Of a stretch of 6,696 nucleotides of DNA, positions 1 to 5,814 are shown piece by piece. The DNA lies in NCBI GenBank assembly GCA_023435335.1, contig JAEYRU010000096.1:1-6696 (forward strand). Direction: 5' to 3'. Positions within the stretch are counted from its first letter, which is position 1, and each line of letters begins with the position of its first letter. The position numbers were made by a program, and so were the translations under genes. The notes under the pieces were generated by a model. It was not told the DNA's origin, searched no databases, and was given only the letters and a program-made list of their open reading frames with translations. Origin of the DNA: Pseudomonadota bacterium. Lineage in GTDB: Bacteria; Pseudomonadota; Alphaproteobacteria; Rhizobiales; Rhizobiaceae.

Positions 1-603
1 GGCATCTACAACTTCGTCACCAAGCGCGGCGACTGCCGCGGCAGGAACTCGAAGATTTCGTGGACGCAGGTCGAGACAGGCTCCGCCATCACCTGGAAGT
101 ATCCGTCCTGCATCCTGCGCGGCGATGGCTCCCGCGGCGAGTTCTATTCCATCGCCGTGTCGAACGGCCACCAGCAGATCGACAGCGGCACCAAGATGAT
201 CCATCTCGGCAAGAACACGACGAGCCGGATCATCTCCAAGGGCATCTCGGCCGGCCATTCCGACAACACCTATCGCGGCCAGGTGTCCGTGCACCGCAAG
301 GCGGAGAACGCGCGCAACTTCACCAACTGCGACTCGCTGCTGATCGGCTCGAACTGCGGGGCGCACACCGTGCCCTACATCGAAGCGAAGAACGCGACGG
401 CCAAGCTGGAGCACGAGGCGACCACCTCGAAGATTTCCGAGGACCAGCTCTTCTACGTCATGCAGCGCGGCATCCCGGAGGAGGCCGCCATCGCGCTCAT
501 CGTTTCGGGCTTCGTCAAGGACGTGATCCAGGAACTGCCGATGGAGTTCGCCGTCGAGGCGCAGAAGCTGATCGGCATCTCGCTGGAGGGCAGCGTGGGA
601 TGA
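1..603 (+). CDS. sufB: SufB, Fe-S cluster assembly scaffold protein (C-terminal part)
   Basis: This is the last 200 residues of SufB, a cytosolic subunit of the SufBCD complex that assembles Fe-S clusters using SufC ATPase activity. The frame is open from base 1 with no start, so the N-terminal portion (E. coli SufB has 495 residues) lies upstream. The fragment has the highly conserved family stretches TGSAITWKYPSC, GTKMIHLGKNT, IISKGISAG and LEHEATTSKISEDQLFY, and ends in the usual SVG. The cysteine at bases 328-330 (in NCDSLLIG) matches E. coli Cys405, and the Glu of LEHE matches Glu434, both linked to cluster formation at the SufB-SufD interface. The spacing from this cysteine to the C-terminus (91 residues) equals that of E. 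coli. The Cys254 equivalent is outside the window. The stop TGA overlaps the next gene's ATG (ATGA at 600-603), implying translational coupling. Family assignment is essentially certain. Confidence 0.97.
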   Translation, partial: GIYNFVTKRGDCRGRNSKISWTQVETGSAITWKYPSCILRGDGSRGEFYSIAVSNGHQQIDSGTKMIHLGKNTTSRIISKGISAGHSDNTYRGQVSVHRKAENARNFTNCDSLLIGSNCGAHTVPYIEAKNATAKLEHEATTSKISEDQLFYVMQRGIPEEAAIALIVSGFVKDVIQELPMEFAVEAQKLIGISLEGSVG

Positions 604-923
604 CCGTCAAGCGGATCTGGCATGGCTGGACGACGCCGCAGAACGCCGACGCCTACGAGAAGCTTCTGCGCGAGGAGGTGTCGGTCGGCATCGAGCACAT
701 GGGCATTACGGGCCTGCGCCGGTTCGAGATGATGCGCCGCCCGCACGCCGACGAGGTCGAGTTCGTCACCATCATGGAGTTCGACGACATCGATGCGGTC
801 AAAGCCTTCGTGGGCGAGGACTACGAGGCCTCCTACGTGCCGGAGGCGGCGCGCAAGGTGCTGAAACGCTTCGACCAGCGGTCGCAGCACTACGACCTGC
901 TCGAAGCACGCAGCTACGGGTGA
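600..923 (+). CDS. ABM-like dimeric alpha/beta-barrel protein inside the suf operon
   Basis: A 107-residue soluble protein resembling small antibiotic-biosynthesis-monooxygenase (ABM) fold proteins. It opens with a beta strand and the stretch IWHGWTTP (residues 6-13), followed by an amphipathic helix (NADAYEKLLREEV, 15-27). Then come the strand VEFVTIMEF (53-61), a second helix around DAVKAFVGEDYE (65-76), and a charged tail with RFDQRSQHYD (90-99). This strand-helix-strand-strand-helix order fits one ferredoxin-like half of a dimeric barrel. The frame is open upstream to base 60, but that part overlaps sufB out of frame; the ATG at 600 overlaps the sufB stop as ATGA, which fixes the start. 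No enzymatic activity can be assigned. Heme-degrading IsdG-type relatives use an Asn/Trp/His triad; the mid-protein Trp and His are not visible here, so that role is doubtful. Its position between sufB and sufC suggests a role tied to Fe-S or iron/redox state, but that is inference. Confidence 0.85.
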   Translation: MTVKRIWHGWTTPQNADAYEKLLREEVSVGIEHMGITGLRRFEMMRRPHADEVEFVTIMEFDDIDAVKAFVGEDYEASYVPEAARKVLKRFDQRSQHYDLLEARSYG

Positions 924-927
924 GGCC

Positions 928-1086
928 ATGGACCCGGTGACGCTAACATTCTACGGCCTCGTCTGCGGTCTGCTGGCTGCCTTCGTGCCCATGGCGAGCC
1001 GGGCTTTCCGTTTCGCGCTGGGCGTCGGTGTCGGGCTGGTCGCCGCCTCCGCCTTGCCGTCGCTGCGTGACCTGTTCGCCTTTTGA
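928..1086 (+). CDS. 52-residue hydrophobic (likely membrane) protein in the suf operon
   Basis: A short open frame, ATG at 928 to TGA at 1084-1086, starting 4 bases after the preceding gene's stop. The product is mostly hydrophobic. One candidate transmembrane segment covers about residues 5-22 (TLTFYGLVCGLLAAFVPM) and a second about 29-46 (FALGVGVGLVAASALPSL), with Arg25 and Arg28 in the short turn. This gives a hairpin whose loop would be cytoplasmic under the positive-inside rule. Roughly 80% of its codons end in G or C, similar to the neighbouring genes, which supports real coding. The Shine-Dalgarno region is modest (GGGTGAGG at 918-925, overlapping the previous stop), so translation may depend on coupling. 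I recognise no family. The alternative is a non-coding spacer between the ABM-like gene and sufC, but tight spacing, codon bias and coherent hydrophobicity favour a gene. Confidence 0.62.
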   Translation: MDPVTLTFYGLVCGLLAAFVPMASRAFRFALGVGVGLVAASALPSLRDLFAF

Positions 1087-1094
1087 AATCGAGG

Positions 1095-1110
1095 GGCCGC
1101 CCTGGCGGCC
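1095..1110 (+). promoter_or_regulatory. GC-rich hairpin in the leader before sufC
   Basis: A perfect inverted repeat, GGCCGCC CT GGCGGCC (7-base arms around 2 bases; realistically a 6-bp stem with a 4-base loop), lies in the 44-base gap between the small hydrophobic gene and sufC, 20 bases before the sufC ATG. No run of T follows it, so it is not a standard intrinsic terminator. It could stabilise a processed 3' end, protect the sufC-side transcript, or tune sufC translation, whose own Shine-Dalgarno (near GAAGA, 1126-1130) is weak. The structure is visible; the function is not. Confidence 0.35.
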
Positions 1111-1130
1111 GACAAACACGGATCTGAAGA

Positions 1131-1886
1131 ATGCTTGAAATCAGGAACCTGCACGCCCGCATCGCCGAGGACGGCACCGAGATCATCCGGGGTCTGAACC
1201 TCACCGTAAAGGCAGGCGAGGTCGCCGCCATCATGGGGCCGAACGGCTCCGGCAAGTCGACGCTGTCCTACATCCTGGCAGGACGAGAGGACTACGAGGT
1301 TACCGAGGGCGAGGTCCTCTACAACGGCGAGTCCATTCTTGAGATGGACCCTGCCGAGCGCGCCGCAAAGGGCATCTTCCTCGCCTTCCAGTATCCAATG
1401 GAGATACCCGGCGTCGCCACGATGGAGTTCCTCAAGGTCGCGCTCAACGAGCAGCGCAAGGCCCGCGGCGAGGAGCCGTTGAAGGTTCCGGACTTCCTGG
1501 CGCGCGTCAAGCAGGCGGCTGCCTCGCTGCAGATGGACATGGCCATGCTCAAGCGCCCGCTCAATGTCGGCTTCTCCGGCGGCGAGAAGAAGCGCGCCGA
1601 GATCCTGCAGATGAAGCTGTTCGAGCCGAAGCTGTGCGTGCTGGACGAGACCGATTCCGGTCTCGACATCGACGCGCTTCGGATCGTGGCCGACGGCGTC
1701 AACGCGCTGCGCGCGCCCGACCGTGCGGTCGTGGTCATCACGCACTACCAGCGCCTGCTCGAATACATCGTGCCGGACAGCGTGCACGTCCTCTATCGCG
1801 GGCAGGTGGTGAAATCCGGCGACAAGGGCCTCGCGCTCGAGCTGGAGCAGAACGGCTATGCCGGCGTGATCGGCGAGGCGGCCTGA
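1131..1886 (+). CDS. sufC: SufC, ABC-type ATPase of the SufBCD scaffold
   Basis: A 251-residue soluble ABC ATPase (E. coli SufC has 248) that binds SufB and SufD and drives conformational change during Fe-S cluster assembly; it is not a transporter subunit. All ABC motifs are intact: Walker A GPNGSGKST (36-44), Q-loop Gln87 in AFQYPMEIPG, signature SGGEKKR (149-155), Walker B LCVLDETDSGLD (168-179) with Asp172 and Glu173, and the H-loop His205 in VVVITHYQRLL. The YPMEIPG and ETDSGLDIDAL stretches are typical of SufC rather than of import ABC proteins. The ATG at 1131 gives the expected N-terminus MLEIRNLHARI. The gene follows the small hydrophobic gene after 44 bases containing a hairpin, and its stop overlaps the sufD ribosome-binding site. 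Confidence 0.98.
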   Translation: MLEIRNLHARIAEDGTEIIRGLNLTVKAGEVAAIMGPNGSGKSTLSYILAGREDYEVTEGEVLYNGESILEMDPAERAAKGIFLAFQYPMEIPGVATMEFLKVALNEQRKARGEEPLKVPDFLARVKQAAASLQMDMAMLKRPLNVGFSGGEKKRAEILQMKLFEPKLCVLDETDSGLDIDALRIVADGVNALRAPDRAVVVITHYQRLLEYIVPDSVHVLYRGQVVKSGDKGLALELEQNGYAGVIGEAA

Positions 1887-1891
1887 GGTGA
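1885..1891 (+). promoter_or_regulatory. Ribosome-binding site deciding the sufD start
   Basis: GAGGTGA overlaps the sufC stop codon (TGA, 1884-1886) and lies 5 bases before the ATG at 1897. This favours ATG 1897 over the in-frame GTG at 1888, which is itself inside the Shine-Dalgarno sequence. The overlap suggests that sufD translation is linked to termination on sufC. Confidence 0.6.
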
Positions 1892-1896
1892 CGGTG

Positions 1897-3162
1897 ATGA
1901 ACATCCAGGCAAAGCCGCAGCTCACGCTGGCCGAGACCTCGCTGGTCGAGGCCTTCGCCGCGCGCGCCGCCGAACTGCCCGGCGACGGCACGCTGATGCT
2001 GGCGCGCGACAACGCGGTGGAACGCATCAAGGCCGGCCTGCCCAGCCGCCGGGTCGAAGCGTGGCACTACACTGACCTGCGCCGCCTCCTGTCCTCGGTT
2101 CCCGAGCACGATCCGGCCGCGAAGGCCGAGCCCGTGCCCCCTCTCGTGGCGGGTAGCCGCGTACTCCCGGTGCTTGGCGGTCGCGCCGCCGAAGCCAGGC
2201 CGGCCGAAGGGCTCTCGGTGCGCCGCGTCGAGGAACTGCTCGTCGAGGGCGCGCTCAACGATCTGCTGACGCCCGCCGACGTTGCCGACGCCATCGGCGC
2301 CATCAACGCGGCCTTCGCCGCCGACGGCCTGTCGATCGAGGTCGCGGCCGGCGCAGCGCTCGACGCTCCGCTCGAGATCCAGAACGTGCACGCCGGCGGC
2401 CAGACCCACACGCGCCATGTCGTCAATGTGGGCGAGGGCGCTCGCGCCGAGTTCGTGGAGCGCCAGACCGGCACCGCCGACGCGCTGGTGTCGTCGATCT
2501 CGCACCTGACCGTCGCCGATGGCGCCGAGGTCCATTGGGTCATCATGCAGGAGCAGCCGCATGGCGCCAGCCATCTCGGCCAGTTCAACGCGACCATCGG
2601 CAGGAACGCCCGGCTTTCCTTGTTCGTCATGAACGAGGGCGGCAAGCTCGTGCGCCAGGAGATCCGCGTGGCGGCCGCGGGCGAGGACTGCGTGTTCACG
2701 CTGCGCGGCGTCAACCTGCTCGCCGGCGAGACGCATTGCGACGTGACCATGGTGCTCGACCATGCCGGCCACGGCGCCTCGTCGACCGAGATCGTCCGCA
2801 ACGTTGTGCTCGACAAGGCGCACGGCGTCTTCCAGGGGCAGATCAGGGTCGCGCGCGAGGCGCAGAAGACCGATGCCAAGATGGCCTGCAACACGTTGCT
2901 GCTCACCGACGAGGGCGACTTCTCGATCAAGCCGGAGCTGGAGATCTTCGCCGACGACGTGGCCTGCGGCCACGGCGCCACTGTTGCCGAGATCCACAAG
3001 GACCACCTGTTCTACCTGATGGCGCGCGGCATTCCCGAAAAGGAGGCGCGCGGGCTGCTGGTGAAGGCCTTCCTGGCCGAGGTCGTAGAGGACCTGCAGA
3101 ACGAGGCGCTCGTGGACGCGCTGGAGGCGAAGCTCGACGCCTGGTTCGTCGAGCACGGATGA
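1897..3162 (+). CDS. sufD: SufD, Fe-S cluster assembly scaffold protein
   Basis: A 421-residue SufB paralogue that partners SufB and SufC in the cytosolic scaffold. The N-terminal part contains the family's RRVEAWHYTDLRRLL stretch, which resembles the SufD helical domain. The middle is the long right-handed beta-helix of alternating hydrophobic strands. The C-terminus carries KPELEIFADDVACGHGATV, then a helical tail with LFYLMARGIPEKEARGLLVKAF. Cys357 and His359 (CGHGAT) match E. coli Cys358 and His360; the histidine is implicated in cluster assembly at the SufB-SufD interface. The start is taken at ATG 1897; the GTG at 1888 would add three residues. The stop overlaps the sufS ATG (ATGA at 3159-3162), so the two genes are probably translationally coupled. 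A long antisense open frame runs opposite but is a codon-bias shadow. Confidence 0.97.
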   Translation: MNIQAKPQLTLAETSLVEAFAARAAELPGDGTLMLARDNAVERIKAGLPSRRVEAWHYTDLRRLLSSVPEHDPAAKAEPVPPLVAGSRVLPVLGGRAAEARPAEGLSVRRVEELLVEGALNDLLTPADVADAIGAINAAFAADGLSIEVAAGAALDAPLEIQNVHAGGQTHTRHVVNVGEGARAEFVERQTGTADALVSSISHLTVADGAEVHWVIMQEQPHGASHLGQFNATIGRNARLSLFVMNEGGKLVRQEIRVAAAGEDCVFTLRGVNLLAGETHCDVTMVLDHAGHGASSTEIVRNVVLDKAHGVFQGQIRVAREAQKTDAKMACNTLLLTDEGDFSIKPELEIFADDVACGHGATVAEIHKDHLFYLMARGIPEKEARGLLVKAFLAEVVEDLQNEALVDALEAKLDAWFVEHG

Positions 3163-4406
3163 TCATGGACCAGAAGGTCGAACCGAGGCCCTACGACGTC
3201 GACGCGATCCGCGCGGATTTCCCGATCCTTTCGCGCGAGGTCTACGGTAAGCCACTTGTCTATCTGGACAACGGCGCGTCGGCGCAGAAGCCGCGCGCCG
3301 TCATCGACGCCGTCAGCCACGCCTACAGCCACGAATACGCAAACGTGCATCGCGGACTGCATTTCCTCTCCAACGCCGCCACCGACGCCTTCGAGCGCGC
3401 TCGCGAGACCGTGCGCCGCTTCCTCAACGCCGAAAGCACCGACCGGATCGTCTTCACCAAGTCGACCACGGAGGCGATCAACGCGGTCGCCTATGGCTGG
3501 GGCATGCCCAACATCGGCGAGGGTGACGAGATCGTGCTCTCCATCATGGAGCATCACTCCAACATCGTGCCGTGGCATTTCATCCGCGAGCGGCAGGGCG
3601 CGAAGCTGGTCTGGGTGCCGGTCGACGACCGCGGCGAACTCCATCTGGAAGAGTTCGAGAAGCGCCTGACCGACCGCACGAAGCTCGTCGCCATCACCCA
3701 TATGTCGAACGTGCTTGGCACCGTGACCCCGGTGAAGGAGATGGTGCGCATCGCGCATGCGCGCGGCATTCCGGTGCTGGTCGACGGCAGCCAGGCCGCT
3801 GTGCACATGCCCGTCGACGTCCAGGACATCGGCTGCGACTGGTACGTCTTCACCGGTCACAAGGTCTACGGCCCGTCCGGCATCGGCGTCCTTTACGGCC
3901 GCGGGGACGTGCTGGAGGCCATGCGTCCCTTCCAGGGGGGCGGCGAGATGATCGAGGAGGTGACCGAGGACAAGGTCACCTACAACCACCCGCCGCACCG
4001 TTTCGAGGCCGGCACGCCGCCCATCGTGCAGGCGATCGGCCTGGGCGCGGCGCTCGAATACATGGAGGGCGTGGGGCGCGAGCGCATCGCCGCGCACGAG
4101 GCGGAACTGAACGCCTACGCCCATGAACGGCTCTCGCGCATAAACTCGCTGCGTATCTACGGCGACGCGCCGGGCAAGGGCGCCATCGTCTCCTTCGAGT
4201 TGCAGGGCATACACGCCCACGACGTGTCAATGGTGATCGACCGCGCCGGTGTGGCCGTCCGCGCGGGCACGCATTGCGCGCAGCCGCTCTTGAAACGCTT
4301 CGGCGTGACCTCGACATGCCGCGCCTCCTTCGCCATGTACAATACCAGGGCCGAAATCGATGTCCTGGCCGAAGCGCTTGAAAAGGCGCGAAAGTTCTTT
4401 GGGTGA
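3159..4406 (+). CDS. sufS: SufS, PLP-dependent group II cysteine desulfurase
   Basis: A 415-residue pyridoxal-phosphate enzyme that removes sulfur from L-cysteine, giving alanine and an enzyme-bound persulfide that feeds the SufBCD scaffold. His132 in MEHHSNIVPW stacks on the cofactor; the VDGSQAAVHMPVDV stretch holds the cofactor-binding Asp and the conserved His. Lys235 in FTGHKVYGPSGIGVLYG is the Schiff-base lysine, and Cys373 in RAGTHCAQPLL is the persulfide cysteine. These align with E. coli SufS His123, Lys226 and Cys364 at a constant offset of nine. The RAGTHCAQP context and short Cys loop mark group II (SufS/CsdA) rather than IscS/NifS. Start ATG 3159 overlaps the sufD stop; ATG 3165 is an alternative giving 413 residues. 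The open frame continues upstream to 2535, but that part lies out of frame within sufD. Group II enzymes usually need SufE or SufU; neither is in this window. Confidence 0.98.
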   Translation: MIMDQKVEPRPYDVDAIRADFPILSREVYGKPLVYLDNGASAQKPRAVIDAVSHAYSHEYANVHRGLHFLSNAATDAFERARETVRRFLNAESTDRIVFTKSTTEAINAVAYGWGMPNIGEGDEIVLSIMEHHSNIVPWHFIRERQGAKLVWVPVDDRGELHLEEFEKRLTDRTKLVAITHMSNVLGTVTPVKEMVRIAHARGIPVLVDGSQAAVHMPVDVQDIGCDWYVFTGHKVYGPSGIGVLYGRGDVLEAMRPFQGGGEMIEEVTEDKVTYNHPPHRFEAGTPPIVQAIGLGAALEYMEGVGRERIAAHEAELNAYAHERLSRINSLRIYGDAPGKGAIVSFELQGIHAHDVSMVIDRAGVAVRAGTHCAQPLLKRFGVTSTCRASFAMYNTRAEIDVLAEALEKARKFFG

Positions 4407-4411
4407 ACGCC

Positions 4412-4792
4412 ATGAACGACACGACAGACACCCCCGAAACGGCGGCGAACGCGCCCGCGATCCAGTCGAGCATTCCCGCCGAGGAACTGGCGCGGCTGTC
4501 CGACGACATCGTCTCGGCGCTGAAGACGGTCTACGACCCGGAGATTCCCTCCGACATCTACGAGCTTGGTTTGATCTACAGGATCGACATCGAGGACGAC
4601 CGCTCCGTCAAGATCGATATGACGCTGACCGCGCCCGGCTGCCCGGTGGCGGGCGAGATGCCGGGCTGGGTTCAGAACGCGGTCGGCGCGGTGGAGGGCG
4701 TGTCGGCTGTTGAGGTCGACATGGTGTTCGACCCGCCATGGACGCCCGACCGCATGTCGGAAGAGGCACGGGTAGCCCTTGGTTGGTATTGA
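4412..4792 (+). CDS. sufT: SufT, MIP18/DUF59-family Fe-S assembly protein
   Basis: A 126-residue cytosolic protein of the MIP18/DUF59 (PaaD-like) family, of the SufT type found in suf operons and linked to maturation of client Fe-S proteins. A low-complexity Thr/Ala/Pro-rich N-terminus (1-20) precedes a helix and the family hallmarks: VYDPEIPSDIYELGLIY (40-56), the loop TLTAPGCPVAGEMPGWV (71-87) with the conserved Cys77, and the terminal VFDPPWTPDRMSEEAR with a GWY end. The start is uncertain: ATG 4412 is chosen, while GTG 4403 would overlap the sufS stop as GTGA and add three residues. No strong Shine-Dalgarno is seen, which suits coupling to sufS. It is followed by the only sizeable gap within the plus-strand cluster. 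Confidence 0.93.
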   Translation: MNDTTDTPETAANAPAIQSSIPAEELARLSDDIVSALKTVYDPEIPSDIYELGLIYRIDIEDDRSVKIDMTLTAPGCPVAGEMPGWVQNAVGAVEGVSAVEVDMVFDPPWTPDRMSEEARVALGWY

Positions 4793-4870
4793 CCGGGCGG
4801 GTTGCGAAAGGGCGAATTCTTCACCATCTTGAAGGAAGACTCATCGTTCCGTCGGCCTTGAACCGGCGTG

Positions 4871-4876
4871 AAGGAG
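4871..4876 (+). promoter_or_regulatory. Strong Shine-Dalgarno for sufA
   Basis: AAGGAG lies 6 bases before the ATG at 4883. It rules against the in-frame GTG at 4868, which would place this site inside the coding sequence. It is the clearest ribosome-binding site of the plus-strand genes here and suggests that sufA is translated independently of sufT. Confidence 0.75.
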
Positions 4877-4882
4877 AATGAA

Positions 4883-5269
4883 ATGGGCCGATTCCAGGTA
4901 ATCTCGATGACCGACGCGGCCGCGGCGCGCGTCCGCGAAGTCGTGGCTGCGCGCGAAAATGCCAAAGGCGTCCGCGTCGGCATCAAGAAGGGCGGTTGCG
5001 CCGGCATGGAATACACCGTCGACCTCGTGACTGAGCCGAATGCCAAGGACGACCATGTGGAGCATGCCGGCGCTCATGTCTGGGTCGCGCCGGAGGCAGC
5101 GCTTTATCTTCTCGGCACCGAGCTCGATTTCGAGGTCACGACGCTGCGTACCGGCTTCACCTTCCGCAACCCGAACGAGTCGTCCGCCTGCGGCTGCGGC
5201 GAGTCGGTAGAGCTCAAGGCCGCCGACCTCAAGGCGCTGGCCGAGGCGCGGGCGCAGAGCGCGGCCTGA
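4883..5269 (+). CDS. sufA: SufA, A-type Fe-S cluster carrier
   Basis: A 128-residue A-type carrier (SufA/IscA/HesB family) that receives clusters from the scaffold and delivers them to apo-proteins in the cytosol. The family begins with a helix and strand (VISMTDAAAARVREVV), then VRVGIKKGGCAGMEYTVDLV with the first ligand Cys39. The C-terminal CGCGESV motif supplies Cys103 and Cys105; all three cluster-binding cysteines are present. The FRNPNESSACGCG context is typical. The domain is full length, and about 20 Ala/Glu-rich residues follow the motif as a charged helical tail. The start at ATG 4883 is set by the AAGGAG site. A 90-base gap separates it from sufT. No terminator hairpin is visible in the gap, and a weak promoter-like pair (TTGCGA at 4802, CATCTT at 4825) is not convincing, so co-transcription with the suf genes is the simplest reading. 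Confidence 0.95.
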   Translation: MGRFQVISMTDAAAARVREVVAARENAKGVRVGIKKGGCAGMEYTVDLVTEPNAKDDHVEHAGAHVWVAPEAALYLLGTELDFEVTTLRTGFTFRNPNESSACGCGESVELKAADLKALAEARAQSAA

Positions 5270-5278
5270 CCTCTGTCC

Positions 5279-5797
5279 ATGAGCGCCGCCGCATATTCGT
5301 GGCGGTGCGCCTGCTGCGGCAACGAGTTTACCGGGCTGCCGATGGATCTTTTCTTCGAAGAGCCGTTCGACTGGCAGTCGCTGGACGGTGAGACGCGGCG
5401 TCGATCGTTCCTCGATGAGGATTTCTGCGAGGTGCGCTACGGGGACGGAACCGTCGACCGTTTCATTCGCTGCCTGCTCCACCTGCCGGTGCCGGAACTC
5501 GGCGAGGACTTTCGCTTCGGCGTGTGGATGTCGGTCTCCGAGCGGAGCTGGGGCATCTACCTCGATGGCTTCGGAAAGGGCAGCTACGAAACGGGCGGCT
5601 GCTTCGGCTACCTGATGCACGAGATCCCGGACTACCCGGGCTCGAGTGGGCTGCACGCGAATGTCTGCTTCCGGCCCGACGACCTCCGCCCGATTGTGGA
5701 ATTGCAGGACGCCGACCACCCGCTGGTCGCCGCCCAGAGGGAGGGGATAGACATCGCCCAGGTGACGCGCTGGGCCGCGATGACCCACGCTGCCTAA
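5279..5797 (+). CDS. DUF2199-like zinc-ribbon protein
   Basis: A 172-residue soluble protein of unknown function resembling the DUF2199 family. It starts with a Cys-rich knuckle WRCACCGNEFTGLP (8-21; Cys10, Cys12, Cys13), probably metal binding. It then shows the family's core order: RFIRCLLHLPVPELGEDFRFGVWMSVSE (61-88), a glycine-rich stretch GKGSYETGGCFGYLMHEIPDYPG (100-122), and the end RPIVELQDADHPLVAAQREGI. The CxxCG site plus the FGVWMSVSE and DHPLVAAQREGI stretches support the family call. It begins 9 bases after the sufA stop with no recognisable Shine-Dalgarno (the bases before ATG are pyrimidine-rich), suggesting coupled or weak translation. A link to Fe-S biology is only suggested by position; the family occurs elsewhere in unrelated contexts. 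It converges on the GFA gene. Confidence 0.82.
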   Translation: MSAAAYSWRCACCGNEFTGLPMDLFFEEPFDWQSLDGETRRRSFLDEDFCEVRYGDGTVDRFIRCLLHLPVPELGEDFRFGVWMSVSERSWGIYLDGFGKGSYETGGCFGYLMHEIPDYPGSSGLHANVCFRPDDLRPIVELQDADHPLVAAQREGIDIAQVTRWAAMTHAA

Positions 5798-5814
5798 GCA
5801 GCCCCGGCCGGGCT
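5789..5814. terminator. Possible bidirectional terminator between convergent genes
   Basis: The 15 bases between the two convergent stop codons and their flanks form two overlapping hairpin options. One is GCTGC CTAA GCAGC (5789-5802), with the DUF2199 stop codon in its loop; the other is AGCCC CGGCC GGGCT (5800-5814), which overlaps the stop of the GFA gene and contains the palindrome CCCGGCCGGG (5803-5812). Neither is followed by a T run on either strand, so they are not classic intrinsic terminators. The position between converging genes is what makes a termination or end-processing role plausible. Confidence 0.3.

Noticed and set aside
60..599. N-terminal extension of the ABM-like gene from an ATG at base 60
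   Set aside because: This stretch overlaps conserved SufB coding in another frame and is Arg/His-rich junk; the ATGA overlap at 600 is the natural start.
600..923. ABM-like protein as an IsdG-type heme oxygenase
   Set aside because: The Trp and His of the heme-degrading triad are not visible in the middle strand and helix, so this specific activity is not supported.
951..2030. 359-codon open frame on the minus strand opposite the small hydrophobic gene, sufC and the start of sufD
   Set aside because: Product is His/Leu/Val-rich with no family resemblance and lies opposite clear genes; a typical shadow of GC-biased codons.
1738..3156. 472-codon open frame on the minus strand opposite sufD
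   Set aside because: The opposite strand encodes an unmistakable SufD over the same bases; the antisense product shows no recognisable domain and turns Arg-rich at its C-terminal end.
2535..3158. 208-residue N-terminal extension of sufS
   Set aside because: It is the out-of-frame reading of sufD; SufS proteins begin close to ATG 3159.
3012..4220. 402-codon open frame on the minus strand opposite sufS
   Set aside because: Shadow of sufS, whose catalytic residues are all intact in the plus frame.
4802..4830. Promoter-like pair TTGCGA and CATCTT with 17-base spacing before sufA
   Set aside because: Only 4/6 and 3/6 matches to consensus; too weak to call.
4841..5788. 315-codon open frame on the minus strand opposite sufA and the DUF2199-like gene
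   Set aside because: Runs across two recognised genes and the gap between them, with no domain signature; codon-bias shadow.
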